A DNA stretch of 64,000 bases, taken from Leptasterias polaris (lineage: Eukaryota; Echinodermata; Asteroidea; Forcipulatida; Asteriidae). Shown here piece by piece: positions 43,815 through 55,700 of this stretch. The notes under the pieces are model-generated. The model was not told the origin of the DNA and did not search any database. It saw only the letters and a program-made list of their open reading frames with translations. Position 1 is the first letter of the stretch; each line of letters starts with the position of its first letter. Made by a program: the position numbers and the translations under genes. The DNA lies in NCBI GenBank assembly GCA_037783415.1, contig JAZGTN010000052.1, positions 1,860,001-1,924,000 of the forward strand, written 5' to 3'.

Positions 43815-45727
43815 ATCGCATTTTGGCTTGCAGGCGCGTCAAGCGCTCAAATTATTAACGCAGCCGCGTCATTAACTAACCAATCATGCAATGAGTTTTG
43901 CGAAATGTGCGCGTGCTGCACGCCGTTCTCACGCGTAACGCATGACTGTGTGTTCCAAATTGCCCGTAAAGATGGCCGACTTACGTCACACTGCAACCTA
44001 TCTATCAGATAACATCGATTTATAAGGTCTATGGTAGAGGACTCCTCTGCCCTCAACGAGATGGTGTTAAGTCGTTTGTTTTGATGAATGTTTCACTCAG
44101 TTCGCTATATCGAGGATCCATTTTAAAATCAGCGAAGCCGCTTGATGCCGAATAGCTAACAGTCCTTCGACTAAGTGAAGTTTAGGTCAAGGTCAGTGCA
44201 ATAAACCCTCCATTGTGACTTTAGACCAATCAGGACCGGGCTGTTTACCGATCGGGGTGGCACGAGGGGTTACTGCCTCCCTCTGTAATTCTCAAAAGTT
44301 TACGGTTGATCAAAAAAATGATCCTTGAACCAAAATCTACATCTGATGCGAAAAACCTTTAGAACTGCCACTTGGGGCGTTTGGGGGTAAATCTTGCAAG
44401 CTTTTGGTAAACAATTTAAATTTTGCCCATATTTCCAATATTTTGTAGTCCAAGTCTTTTTCAACATTGGTGGACATCTTTGATGTGACACTAGGGATAT
44501 ACATAATTTACATCCTGAAGTCACCGATGATGGTCACCCATTGAAACGGACGAAACAAAATAAAATGGATAGAATCCGCAACAGGCACTGTGATAATCAC
44601 TTGACATTAAATTGTGTTATCCATAATATTTGGCCTCAAGTAACACAAAACTAACGTACATGTTCCAAGTGATGACCCTGTAGACATGTTTGTTCATACA
44701 TGTAACCCATTTTTTTAAAACTAAATCAAATATGGCCGCCAGTTTTGGCGGCCATTTTGCAATCCCATAATGCCTTTTAGATTGTAACTTGTTATGAAAT
44801 AGATCCATAATGAATATGACTAATACTTTTTAAGTAAAGGAATCAAACATACAGAATAAATGTAAAAAACGTAGGCACCAAGGTAAAACATAATAAACGG
44901 TTGTCATGGCAACATTAGATTGCTTTTAAAAATGTTGTTTAGTTGATTATGACCCAATTGAGAAACTTCACAAAATTTTGAAAGGTAGGTGGCACATTGT
45001 TCCCCCGATCCTGATAGGGGTCAGTAGTTCACATTTTTCAGTCCCATTATTAGTCTTGGTTTCAAGTTGTTTATTGTTGTCTGTGTGGCTTTTGTTTCCT
45101 CCACACATTTTTCTCATTAAACGTGACTGTTCTTTCTCAGCAGATGCACTTTAAATTGTTCGATAATCGCAACGGGAGATTCCCAATTTAATAAATTGAC
45201 GAGAAGGCAAATGCGAAGAAAGTTATGAATTTCGCGTCGAAACTTTTGTCCCAGTTTACTAAACTACCTCTTTTTGGCACTTGCTTTTCCATATGTTTTA
45301 ATAAAAAATAAACGAGCCGTGTGGGGTACTGGTATAGAGTCTAAGTGCACCGCACACGTCATTAATTACTCATCCTTTGGAGTATCAGATGTAGTCGTCC
45401 AAAACACCTCCCCTACTCCAGATCCCAACCAACGAAGATCTTATCCGAAATTGGCACCACAGTTGATTATCCCGAACGGGAAGAAGCAAATGGCCAGTAT
45501 GATCCCGCACGCCGTGTAGCTTTTCCCCAACATCCCGGCGTGGCACGACTACCTGGGTAGCCGCTGCCGTTGCAACGAAACCACAGTGGGTGGATAACCA
45601 GCTGTGTAAGAAAGATAAACAAACTTTTTTATAGTTATGCAAAAAAATGATAACACAAAATTATGCGTTTGACGAGTGCTTTCTTGGTTAAATGTACATA
45701 CATGTACACATTAAGCTTGAAAGCCGT
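43815..45727. other. No gene recognised; small hairpins
   Basis: A perfect hairpin ATGGCCGCCAGTTTTGGCGG then CCAT lies at 44732-44754. A near-palindromic TAGTCTTGGTTTCAAG lies at 45051-45066. Otherwise unidentified. Confidence 0.35.
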
Positions 45728-45840
45728 GTCCAAATTGGCGGCTAAGGCTACGGCTAGATTTTTGCGCCATCATGCGTTGAAGTATGGCAACACCCTTAGC
45801 AACAATTGTAGCCGTAGCCGTAGCCGCCAATTCGGAAACA
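45728..45840. mobile_element. 113-bp inverted-repeat element
   Basis: GTCCAAATTGGCGGCTAAGG and the inverse with TAGCCGCCAATTCGGAAAC form the ends. Repeated TAGCCG lies just inside. A short non-coding element. Confidence 0.65.
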
Positions 45841-46954
45841 GCCTTACTCATTGCCAGTCTGCTCATTGCTAAACCTATAACCGTCGTCACATTTTACACA
45901 TAGCTCGTGGCTTGCACATGCGGTTGTTTTGGTGGGTAGGCTTTCCAGGCCATGTGTTGCTTGTGGGGTGACCTGGAACCAGCTGATGTATAGACCATGT
46001 TACCTTTGTTTACATAAAAAGTGACCTTGTACATTCTAATGCATTTCCTAACTGGCAAGATACTACACTGGCCATATGGGAAAATTTACATTATGTGTCA
46101 TAATTTTCACATAAATTCAAGAGTTACAAAAGCAACAGCTGTACAGCTTTTGAGATGTCCCACCCTTTCTTCATAATCAAAAGTTGAGAAAAATCAGATA
46201 GTGCAATCTCCATAAAACATAAGGTTTATTGTATTCTACCATTAAACATGTGATGTCACAGGTCACATGGTCTTTCACAGTCCAAAATAGCCAAAATAAC
46301 CCAATGTATGTAATCCGCGTCATAGAACCGAGTATTATGTAAAAATGGAGAAACATGCATCCTATCACGTAACTACCGCGATCGGAGCACATTGATCCAC
46401 ATTATTTTACTTGGCACAGCTTTGACATGGCCCATAGTGTAAGCGGGTGAACTTATACGGGAGTGCCCTTGTGGGGTCTTTTACACAATGTAATGGACCC
46501 CACAAGGGAATTCTTTAGAAAAGGGAATAATAAAACAACAATAGCAGGACCTTTGTGACTTATTACGTTTGCTCTTCAAACAAAATGAGACTATAGCACC
46601 ATTACTTTAATGATTCATTTCCATTTAAAGTTAAAGTTGTTGTGTTATTTTTCAACTTTTGAATATTGAACTTGATATCAATCATACTAATCTAATGAAA
46701 TTGCCTGTTGCATGGTCATAAAAAAAATCGTTTGGTGAAAAAAGTTTAACGCTGTGCGTTTCTGATGGGTTCTTGTAATGGCGGGAAACACAGGACGACA
46801 CGGTCAGGTTAAATCACTAGCGAGGTTTGTTAGTCAGTTCAGTGTATTCACTGTCTGTTTACGCTCTACATCATTATGCCATGCTGTCCTGTTGTGGAAA
46901 TTGCGTAAATCGTTGTGGAAGACACTTAAATCGCTTATGCCTTTATACGACGAT
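45841..46954. other. No gene recognised
   Basis: AT-rich unique sequence leading into copy Y of the dispersed repeat. Confidence 0.3.
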
Positions 46955-48012
46955 TTTCTAATCTATTTTGTGTCCAATTGCGCCGCGTCACCTTCCCAGT
47001 ATATAGGGCCTATTGACGGCACAGTGCAACACTTTGCGCGTATACGGATTGGTTTTTAATGTATGTATGGGAGTTTATAGGGCCTACCCTTCCCCAAAAC
47101 AATGGTATGATGAGATGTGACCTTAAGTAGGAGGGGTTCCTTACTGCATCATTGCACCGTATAAAAAAGCATTTGCGATTTGAGCATTTTCGTCAATGCT
47201 TTCGTGTAGATATAGATAGCTGCAGTTAATTTCTGGTTTCATCGCGGCCAGCTCCATCTGAATCCCACTTATATATAATAGCCTACTGCCTTGCAGCGAT
47301 GAATCTGTAATCTCTTTATCTTCACCTTTGAAAAAAAGATGGAGATTTGGAACAGTAATTTTTGCTCCATGTGTTGTCCTTTTGTTGTCGTACAACAACC
47401 CATGTGGATCCCCAGCTAATACAATCAACATCCAATCACCCTGCCCTGCCATCAATTCCTCATTTATTACGTACGAAATCCCATTAGTGCCATCGCAAGT
47501 ATAAGGTGCTTTTTTGCAAGTATATGTTTGACGCAGTTCTTGTTTTTTGGAAGTATATATTTGGCGAGTCTTGTTTTTTAGAAGTCTATGCCTATATTTA
47601 GCAATTCTTGTTTTTTGGAAGTATATATTTGGCGAGTCTTGTTTTTTTGGAAGTCTATATTTAGCAATTCTTGTTTTTTGGAAGTATATATTTGGCGATT
47701 CTTGTTTTTTGGAAGTCTATATTTAGCAATTCTTGTTAACACAACAAACACAATGTACATGCGACATAATTGAATTGTCGAAACGGGGGGCCATTAACTA
47801 TTTTTAGCATTTATACCATTATTTCCTTGTTATTGGTAAGCAGTTTGCAACAGCTAATTCAATGTTTTCGCAATATAAATAACCACATGATTAATTTAGA
47901 TTTTAATGTTGATATACGATACTGTAAAACTGGTATATATACTATTTGGATCAATGTAAGGTGCAGCACTGGTCCCGATGGTAAAGCAGATGTATTGATT
48001 GTCTACACTCTT
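46955..48012 (+). repeat. Dispersed repeat, copy Y (uninterrupted)
   Basis: Second copy of the sequence at 1-4210, with the TTAA target site empty at 47123-47126. The minisatellite lies at 47528-47738. The right end runs directly into the AATTC tail of a LINE. Confidence 0.8.
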
Positions 48013-49180
48013 TCAATTCAATTCAATTCAATTCAAACTGACATTTATTTCCATACTTCATGAAATTTCCAAACAGTACATAGCCAAAACATTGAATTAA
48101 AGAAGTAATCAAAGAAGCATTAATTACAAGGCAGAAAATAAAATAAGTATGGAGGCAACATATCTAGAAGCCGAGGCTTGTGGTGAGATGCCTGATGGAC
48201 AGACAAACAGAACGTAAACAGGAACAAGAACGTACGGACAGACAAGTTGCATAAAGACAGAAATGATGAGAATAATATTAATATTATAGTAATATTAATA
48301 ATAATAATAATAACAATGATAATAACGACAATAACAATTATAAGTGAAGTAATGTAAATAAAGAGAGAACATCAGCTGACTACTAAACATGAGTGAAAAA
48401 GAGAACTATAAGCAGACTAGCTATGGTGAGAATAAACTATGTCAGATACTGGGAGAGGAGAGCTCTTTTATAAGCACTTTTAAATCGACCCACAGAAGAT
48501 TGTGATTTTAATAGATTCGCTTAAACCATTCCAAAGACGCGGTCCGAAGAAACGAAGCGTTTTCAGGTGGAATGATGTAAATGGCACATAGAGGTGTGAT
48601 TTGTTATGCGATCTGGTTGAGTACGCATGGGTGTCACGGACAGAGGTAAAGAATGAACTAAAGGAAGTGGGTAAAAGATTGTGATTGAATTTGTACATGA
48701 AGATACCTGTATGAAATTTGTTAATTTCAAATAAGTGCTAGTGAGTGTAATTGGACAAAAAGAGGTGCAGTGTGCTCCCGGGGATGCGAAGAAGTGCAAA
48801 TCCTGATTGCCCTTTTTTGAGTGGTGATTAGCAAACGAAGCTTGTTGTTAGAAACATGTGCCCAAACGATATTACAATAGTTAAGATAGGGAAGAATGAG
48901 GGTATTATTACAGCAATACCAAGGATTTGGGAGGAAGAAAAGCACGAAGTCTAGACATAACACCGGTGTTGCGGGAGATGGTTTTAGTAATGGGAGAAAT
49001 TTGTTCAGACCAGGAGAGTTGATCGTCAATAATGACACCTAGAAAGTTAGTAGAGTGAACTTGAAGGATAGGATTATTATCGATGCGAAGAATAGGAATA
49101 TCGTCCAAGAGATGAGAAGATTTACTGAAGAGCATGAACTTAGTTTTGTGTTGGTAGCATTTTAGGCCAAATTTCTAACA
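48013..49180 (-). mobile_element. CR1-like LINE, 5' truncated, AATTC tail
   Basis: The 3' end on the minus strand is four or five TTGAA units (48014-48036). The coding remnant begins in the last polymerase segment (TKFMLFSK near 49150). It then shows NFLGVIIDDQLSWSEQI, LILPYLNYCNIVWAHVSN and KRAIRICTSSHPREHTAPLF. The final tail WNGLSESIK follows in other frames. Frameshifted and dead. Confidence 0.85.
48908..49135 (-). pseudogene. LINE protein fragment after the polymerase
   Basis: 75 codons with ILQVHSTNFLGVIIDDQL, SPITKTISRNTGVMSRLR and AFLPPKSLVLL. The next frame (48727-49038) continues with the YLNYCNIVWA segment. Confidence 0.75.
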
Positions 49181-50049
49181 ACGTCTGATCATGGGCATGT
49201 ATCCAGTTTGGTCTGACCCAATTCCAGTGAGCCTCAAGCAGCTTTAGTGGGTGCTTACTGCAACTTAAACGGAGAAAAGTGTGTGCTGTGTACAGCATGG
49301 GCTACATTTTTAATCTATTCCTTTTTTGTTTATTTGGTCCCATTTTTAATCCATTTTGCAGAAAAGGGTGAATTAGATCAACTTACCTGACATGTTTGTC
49401 CCGGTTTTTCAAGCCTGCCGGTAAACAAAACACTTGAGATTGAATCGCTAGATGCTGCCTGTAAACAGTGTTTGTGAGTAATGGTATAACTGTATTTAGT
49501 AAAATGATCTGCTATGCAAAGCATCGGGAAACAAAGCAGTGTGGAAAATGAAACCATGTATCTCTCACTCTAGGTTCGTCAAAGCCCTTGTTGGCTTTGG
49601 TGGTATAAAACACTGACGGAAATCGTACTCGGGCCACCGCAAATCCTATACCTAAATTCGATTATATACTGTAACAAACCCAAGTTTGTGTGAGATGGAG
49701 GTTGAGCCAACGGCCCCGCCGGATAGGGAGTGCCCCGTCGGAGCAGCAAGTAGGCCTACTCCACTCTTCTAGGAAACTAGTTGCTATATTTATATGAAAC
49801 AATAATTTTTTCTGTGAAACTAGGTGACGCCAGGTGCACTGGCAGGATGCCAGTTGGTTCGCGCCGTTTTTCCTGTGTGTAAGATAATACTTGATGTGTA
49901 ATACAATCAGTTGTGAAAATGATGTTTTTCGTGTTAGGACATGAATTTAAAAAAATTATAGAACGTTAAATTCTTATTGTTATTTGTTGGTGTTTTGCAG
50001 CAGTAAACCAAGGACCCAGAAAGTTCACGCTACAACACGCTACTATAAT

Positions 50050-50235
50050 CACACGTTTGGTATGACTCTGAAAATTAATGGCAATAAAAACTTACTTGGT
50101 AAGAAGTACAGCAGCTTTGGGTAGTATAATGCATTTTGAGAAACTTTTCACTTCGAAGTACTACGGTTATAGAAAAATATATCACTTTTTATCCCCAAAA
50201 ATTTGAATCTGAGAAGCGTTACGGCCGTAACGCTT
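50050..50235 (-). mobile_element. Partial copy of the small TTAA element family
   Basis: The reverse complement matches the right half of 36568-36948 (AGTACTTCGAAG, AAGCTGCTGTACTTCTTACC). The left half is missing; a different inverted repeat, GGTATACAATTTTGGCCGCC and related sequence, follows. Confidence 0.6.
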
Positions 50236-50685
50236 CCATTTCTGGTATACAATTTTGGCCGCCATCTTGAATTTGAAGCATGATAGCAAAAATGTTATAC
50301 CAGAAATGGAAGTCTTAGGGTAAAAAACATACAACTAACATTTTTATTCATGTTTTTATTCTTTTATTTGGCTGTTTTATGACTTTTTCCAATTTTGACA
50401 ATTTTTGGCGGCCATATTGGCCGCCATCTTGGATATTTTCAGGACCCTAAAAGGTACCCCCAAAACATTGGTGTGGGTTAGTTCTGGGGGTGCACGGGGT
50501 CCCCCATATATACCCCCCTATAACCCCCAGTAGTGTGTAGAAAGCCCTCCCCCACCCCGTTGTTGAAATCTGGCCCTTTAGAGATGATTAAAAGTTACCA
50601 AAAGTTGCCGAAATAGCGCCCCCTCGGGGCAAGAAACATTAGTTTGACTGGTGTCTCAATTTGTGTGCAAAACATCTTGAGTTAC

Positions 50686-52612
50686 GTTGTGAAGACTGGG
50701 TACCAGCTAGCTGAATTTAACTATGGCGGTGATTTAGAAAATCGTTAATATTTTGATAAGTCCTATCTAAAGAATGCTTGCTTTGGAATAGAAAGCTGTT
50801 TTCGAAAAAAGAAGTAACATGTCGAGACGTGAGTGAATAAAATTGACATTAAATTACCCTGTATTTTTGGTGGACAGTTATGTTCAAAATCTAGTTAAAT
50901 TAGTTAATTTATGTGGTGGGCGATTGTTTTGGGAACACAGTGACAGTGAGTGAGTTGTTTATCATTCATCAAGACATCATGTGTTTGTGTTACAGTCCAC
51001 TTTACTTGTGTTACACAGTGTCAGTACTTTTATTTTTATAATAAGTTATACGCTCACACGTACCGGTTAACCCTCCTACCGATTATAAACCTAGATTAGA
51101 AATAAATAGAATGTTACAATGATTGAGTATTGGGGTTCGTTCCGCCTGGTAGTGGTAGTGACTGATATAGCGAAACAAACCTCAAAAGTAAAAAGTGGCT
51201 GTCGTTGTCGCTGTGTCAGTCAGGTTCTGCAATTTTATCCTTGCCACACTCCACTGCAAATGCGGCAAGAATAGATCATAGATGGGCATATTTCACAGGT
51301 TAGCAAGAGGGATGAACTGAGCAAGGTACAAAGTTCATGAATTACACAAAATGAATCAATTTAGTAGTTCCTTTGATAGGACAAATCTTCACAGTGAGGC
51401 GCCGGCGGTGCCTTTGGCCAAAACTTGGTGGTCACTGTTGTAATAGTGTATCGTAGGACGTCCTGTATACAAGGCGACCCTGAAATCGAGGCAAATCTTT
51501 TACCTCTCTGCACGCGATGTTAACAGTCCCTAGATACAAATTTTGTGGTTTGACTTGCCAAGCAAAGAGTCTCCTCTCCTTTGACCAAAACTTAGAAACA
51601 TTTAAGGCTCCACTGGTTAGTTGCACTTGTATATATGCAAAAAGTTGTGGTATTTTAGGCATTTCTACAAGGTACAAAAATATGTCATACTGTCGGGGCC
51701 ATAAAAAAAAATTGCCCACCGAAAAATGTTCATCAAACACTTTTTCAATTCACAATTCACGATGATGAAATCATGTGACTGAACATTCTGCTGAGCATTC
51801 TGTGGAAAAAGATACAGAGGCTTAAAGAAGCCATGTGCCTTATATCATTTTCTAATAGTCTGGAGAAATTTTTTTGTAATCCTCATATCATTATTATTAA
51901 TTATTATTAATATTAAAAATTTAAACATCGGCTTGGTGATTCAATTATCACTGTTTATTTATATGCTTTATTATAAATGTTAAGAAACATAAAAAGACAC
52001 AAAACTACCGGTAAATAAAAATCAGATTTGAAAGCCAAGAATTATTTACACCCTTTTTTTTATAGTTTTTGCAAATTACCATGGTAATTTTTAAAATTAA
52101 ATAAAAAATATTTTGAATAAAATGAAGACAACTGCTGGCTATAGAGTCATACACAAAGTCTCATAGAACACTTGTAGTCACTGCAGATGATTCTTCTACT
52201 TATGGCCTCACCGGGACACCATACTTTCTTGTTTGCCTTGAAAACAGGTAAAACTCAAAACAAATGGGACGCTATTGAAGTCATCGAAGATCGGTGCGTG
52301 GTGTGAAAGTTTCAATGTCCATCAAGTTTTAATATATGTTTGCATATTTCTTATAAACAAAGGAAGGTAATTAGGGCATCAGTTGCTATATGGCATCATT
52401 TTTTTTTTCAATTCAAAGAAAAAGGCATGGTACCTCGAAAACAGGACAGGGGAGGATACTGCTAGGGAGGTGGGCTGCCTCATGTTTGAATGGGTTCAAG
52501 AAACACTGTTAAGCAAGATATTTCTGCTAACTGATGCTCATGCAGTTCACATTACTTTTGTAATAAGTATTCTTTGCTTAATACACAGCTAGTGCAGAAA
52601 TTTCATGCTAAG
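50686..52612. other. Sequence present only in duplication copy B
   Basis: In copy A the flanking sequences join directly at about 40405. The insert has no visible inverted ends or poly(A) tail, so it could be an insertion in B or a deletion in A. No gene is recognised. Confidence 0.5.
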
Positions 52613-52680
52613 TGGAGAATGGTGACAAGACAATGACTTATTATGGTATCAATTTAAGACTACGTTTTGTTGTTTTACAG

Positions 52681-52772
52681 TTTGGCAGCACCCATATGTC
52701 AATGTCTTCAAGCATCTGAATGTCTCGGAATGGAAGAAGTCAACAAAAGAAGGAGAAGTTGTCTCTATTATG
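52681..52772 (+). CDS. WDR90: WDR90 exon a (start of CFAP20 domain)
   Basis: Acceptor TTTTACAG, donor GTAGGA. Needs one base from the previous exon and ends on a codon boundary. Encodes WQHPYVNVFKHLNVSEWKKS and TKEGEVVSIM. The duplicate is at 40465-40556. Confidence 0.9.
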
Positions 52773-55700
52773 GTAGGATGGCTCTCCTTAAACTGTTTTA
52801 ACAACTGGGCCCAGCCAAATTTCATAAACCTGCCTTATACAGAATAATGCTAAGTGCATAGTTGCTAAGCATAAGTCAGTCACAAGAAGCATGCACCACA
52901 TGCTAATCAAGTTTTTTTCTTCTGCTAAGCAAAGTTTTATTGCTATAGCCCAACCAATTATTTTTGACTGGGTGAGGGCGTCGGTGTATGTGAACCCAAA
53001 CCATGTGATGGTCCAACAGTTTTGGTGTTGAGTTACCATACGGTGTGGGATTTTGTTAGGGTGAGGAAGAATCCAAGTAAATTGAGTTTGGTTGTCTCCC
53101 TCCCCCCCCCCCCCCCCCACATTTGAATTCTTAACTTTTGAGATTAAAAATGTCCAGAGTAAAATGTTACATTTTATAAGCTTTGATGTGATAGTTTCAA
53201 TGTTTTGATTTTTTTTTTTCCATTTACCCTCAGACATTGTATTTGTTTACTTACACTCACCTCAGATTATCTTTAAAAAAATAGTGAGCAGCACAACAAG
53301 AGTGCTGAAAAGGGGCTTCTTTAAAAGAGAAATGCAATTGGAAACTACAGTTTCAATTGGCCAGAGTTGTCCACATGTAGACACAAATTGTGCACCCCCC
53401 TTGTGCCCCCCTAAAATTTTACCCTAGTTTTTGGACAGGTAAATTGATCAAGAAAGATTATCGGTTAAGTGCACTTATGTTGGATGCAGAAGGGAATATG
53501 AAGGTGTTGGCTCTTTCGCTCTATGTAATTTCAGCCCTAACATATGTTGCATGTGACCTAATTTCTTCTTACAAAATCTTTCTCATTTTACAGGACAAGA
53601 CCCTCAAGAGCACTGTGTTCAGGATCACCGGTTCCATTCCCGCTGGGAACTACATCCAGCTCCCAAGGACATCAACACAGTCTCTGGGACTCACTGGCCG
53701 CTACCTCTACCTCCTGATGAGACCCATCCCCTCCAAGTACTTTGTGGTTCACCTGGACGTTGCCACGGAGGAAGGACTCATCGTCAGGATCTCCTTCTCT
53801 AATCTCTTCAGGGAATTTAAGTCGACGTCCACTTGGTTGCAATTTCCATTTGTCTGTCATCCAGGGAAGGGCTCCGTGGAAGGGGTGACGAGGAAGACTG
53901 CAAGGCAGGGTAGGGAAAAAACAACTTCGGTGGTCAGCATTCCGGAGAACCACAAAACTGAACATTTTGTTTTTGAAATATTAAGAAATTATTTTGGTCT
54001 TGGGTTGAACAAAGAAAAATTGACAAAGCGGGATTTGAACCTGCGACCTCCGGATTAACGTGCTGGGGCTCTAGCAAGTGAGCTTTGCCCTGATGTTGGC
54101 CGTCTCCCTATTTTGTCAATTATATTTGTTCGGGGGTGCCAGTCAGAAGCCATTCAACCTGTAACTGCCGTGTAGCCAGGGATCACACCCAACTTTACGA
54201 TACAACATCATGGGAAGCTGCAGCAGAGGGATTACCCTTAGGGAGATGCAATTTTTTCTTTTCAAAAATCAAGTAATAAACCACAAGGGAAACTTACTGG
54301 GTAAATTTTGAAATATTTTTGGGTTGAACAAAGAAAAATGTACTAAAGAGTAATGATTGAATTAAAAAGTAACATTAAGCAAGTTTGCCAAGTTCAATTA
54401 TTCTCTGATAATTTATGCTAAGCAATTAAATTCAATTACAATTTTCTGCTTAGCAGCTTTGATAAATTGTTCTTTATGTATAAGTTTTACTCTATCATTA
54501 AGAGTAGGGTCATGGCCGAGCGGATAAGAGCACCGGACTCAAGCTCTGGTGTTTCTGTTCAGCAGAGTGTGGGTTCGAGTCCCGGTCGTGACACTTGTGT
54601 CCTTATTAAGCAAGACACTTAACCATTATTGCTTCGTCCTTCGGATGGGACGTAAAGCCGTTGGTCCCGTGTGTTGTGTAATGCACGTAAAAGAACCCAG
54701 TGCACTTATCGAAAAGAGAAGGGGTTTGCCCCGGTGTTCCTGGTTTGATTGGCTGCATATTGCGCCACAGCACCTTGTAAACCATTACATGGTGCTATGT
54801 AAAGAAATAGGTCTCAAAATTCAAAAAGTAGCTCCACATACCTTGCAGGAAAATACTGACTGTTGAAGCGCATTGAGCGTCACTGAGTGATGGATATGAG
54901 CGCTATATAAGAAGCCACTATTATTATTATAGATTGTTAAATACTCCAACAATTAATGACCATAAAAACTTTCTTGGTGAGAAGCACTAGCTGCAGCTGT
55001 TGATAGTATGAATCATTTTGAGAAAGGATTCCGTACGAAGTAATATTTTATGGAAATATTTTCACCCCAAAACATTGAGTCTGAGAAATGATTCATGCAT
55101 GAATTGCTTCTCAGATTTCTGAGGGTTGGTGTCCGTTCACGAATGCTGCGGCCAGAGATGCGGTTGGTACCCGCTGTCACCTCGCTATGTGGATAAAATA
55201 CTGTGACAGATTTTTGCTGTTTTCTCAGCAAGTAGACACTGTATTCAGCTGAAACTTTCACATGTGACTTTTTTGTATCTTTCTTCATAAAGTTGCTTAT
55301 AAATCAGCATTATGTTGACAAAAACCAATCTTTGATCCTACCTTTAAAAGCAGGCAGCCAGTAAAGTAATCAAATACAATTTTTCTTTTTCAAGATATCC
55401 AAGGCCCCGCCCCACCGTCTTCAACATGGACCATCCTTCTGCTAGACTTCCAGTACATCCTGTCCATGTACCTCAATCGCAGATACTCCCATCTCAAGTC
55501 AGTCCGCCTCTGTGCAAACATCTTCATCAAGAACCTCTTCACCAGCGACATGCAGTATGAAGCGGGGATCAGCCTCCAGCAGGCCAGAGAGGCGGGGCTC
55601 ATAGCCAAGGGCGTGGCCCCGTTGCCAAGAGACATGGCTTTCCCTGTACCCAAGGGCGGCCACTGGCAGGATTTGTATGACTTCATCAGGTGAGTAGCTG

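Larger units (their letters stand above)
49242..55270 (+). repeat. Segmental duplication, copy B
   Basis: Second copy of 38350-42710, longer because of about 1.9 kb unique to it (50686-52612) and a SINE (54513-54931). It retains the intact second WDR90 exon, so this is the copy used by the gene. Confidence 0.85.

Noticed and set aside
46778..46807. Initiator exon of WDR90 (ATGGCGGGAAACACAGG)
   Set aside because: The possible donor after CAG leaves phase 0, whereas the exon at 52681 requires phase 1; there is no other support.
54513..54600. tRNA gene
   Set aside because: Box A and box B are present, but the sequence continues into a SINE body with a GCGCTATATAAG tail and (ATT)n, and the cloverleaf is imperfect. 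The same holds for 58198, 63585, 41692 and 53999.
54549..54866. 105-codon plus-strand protein
   Set aside because: Lies wholly inside the SINE at 54513-54931.
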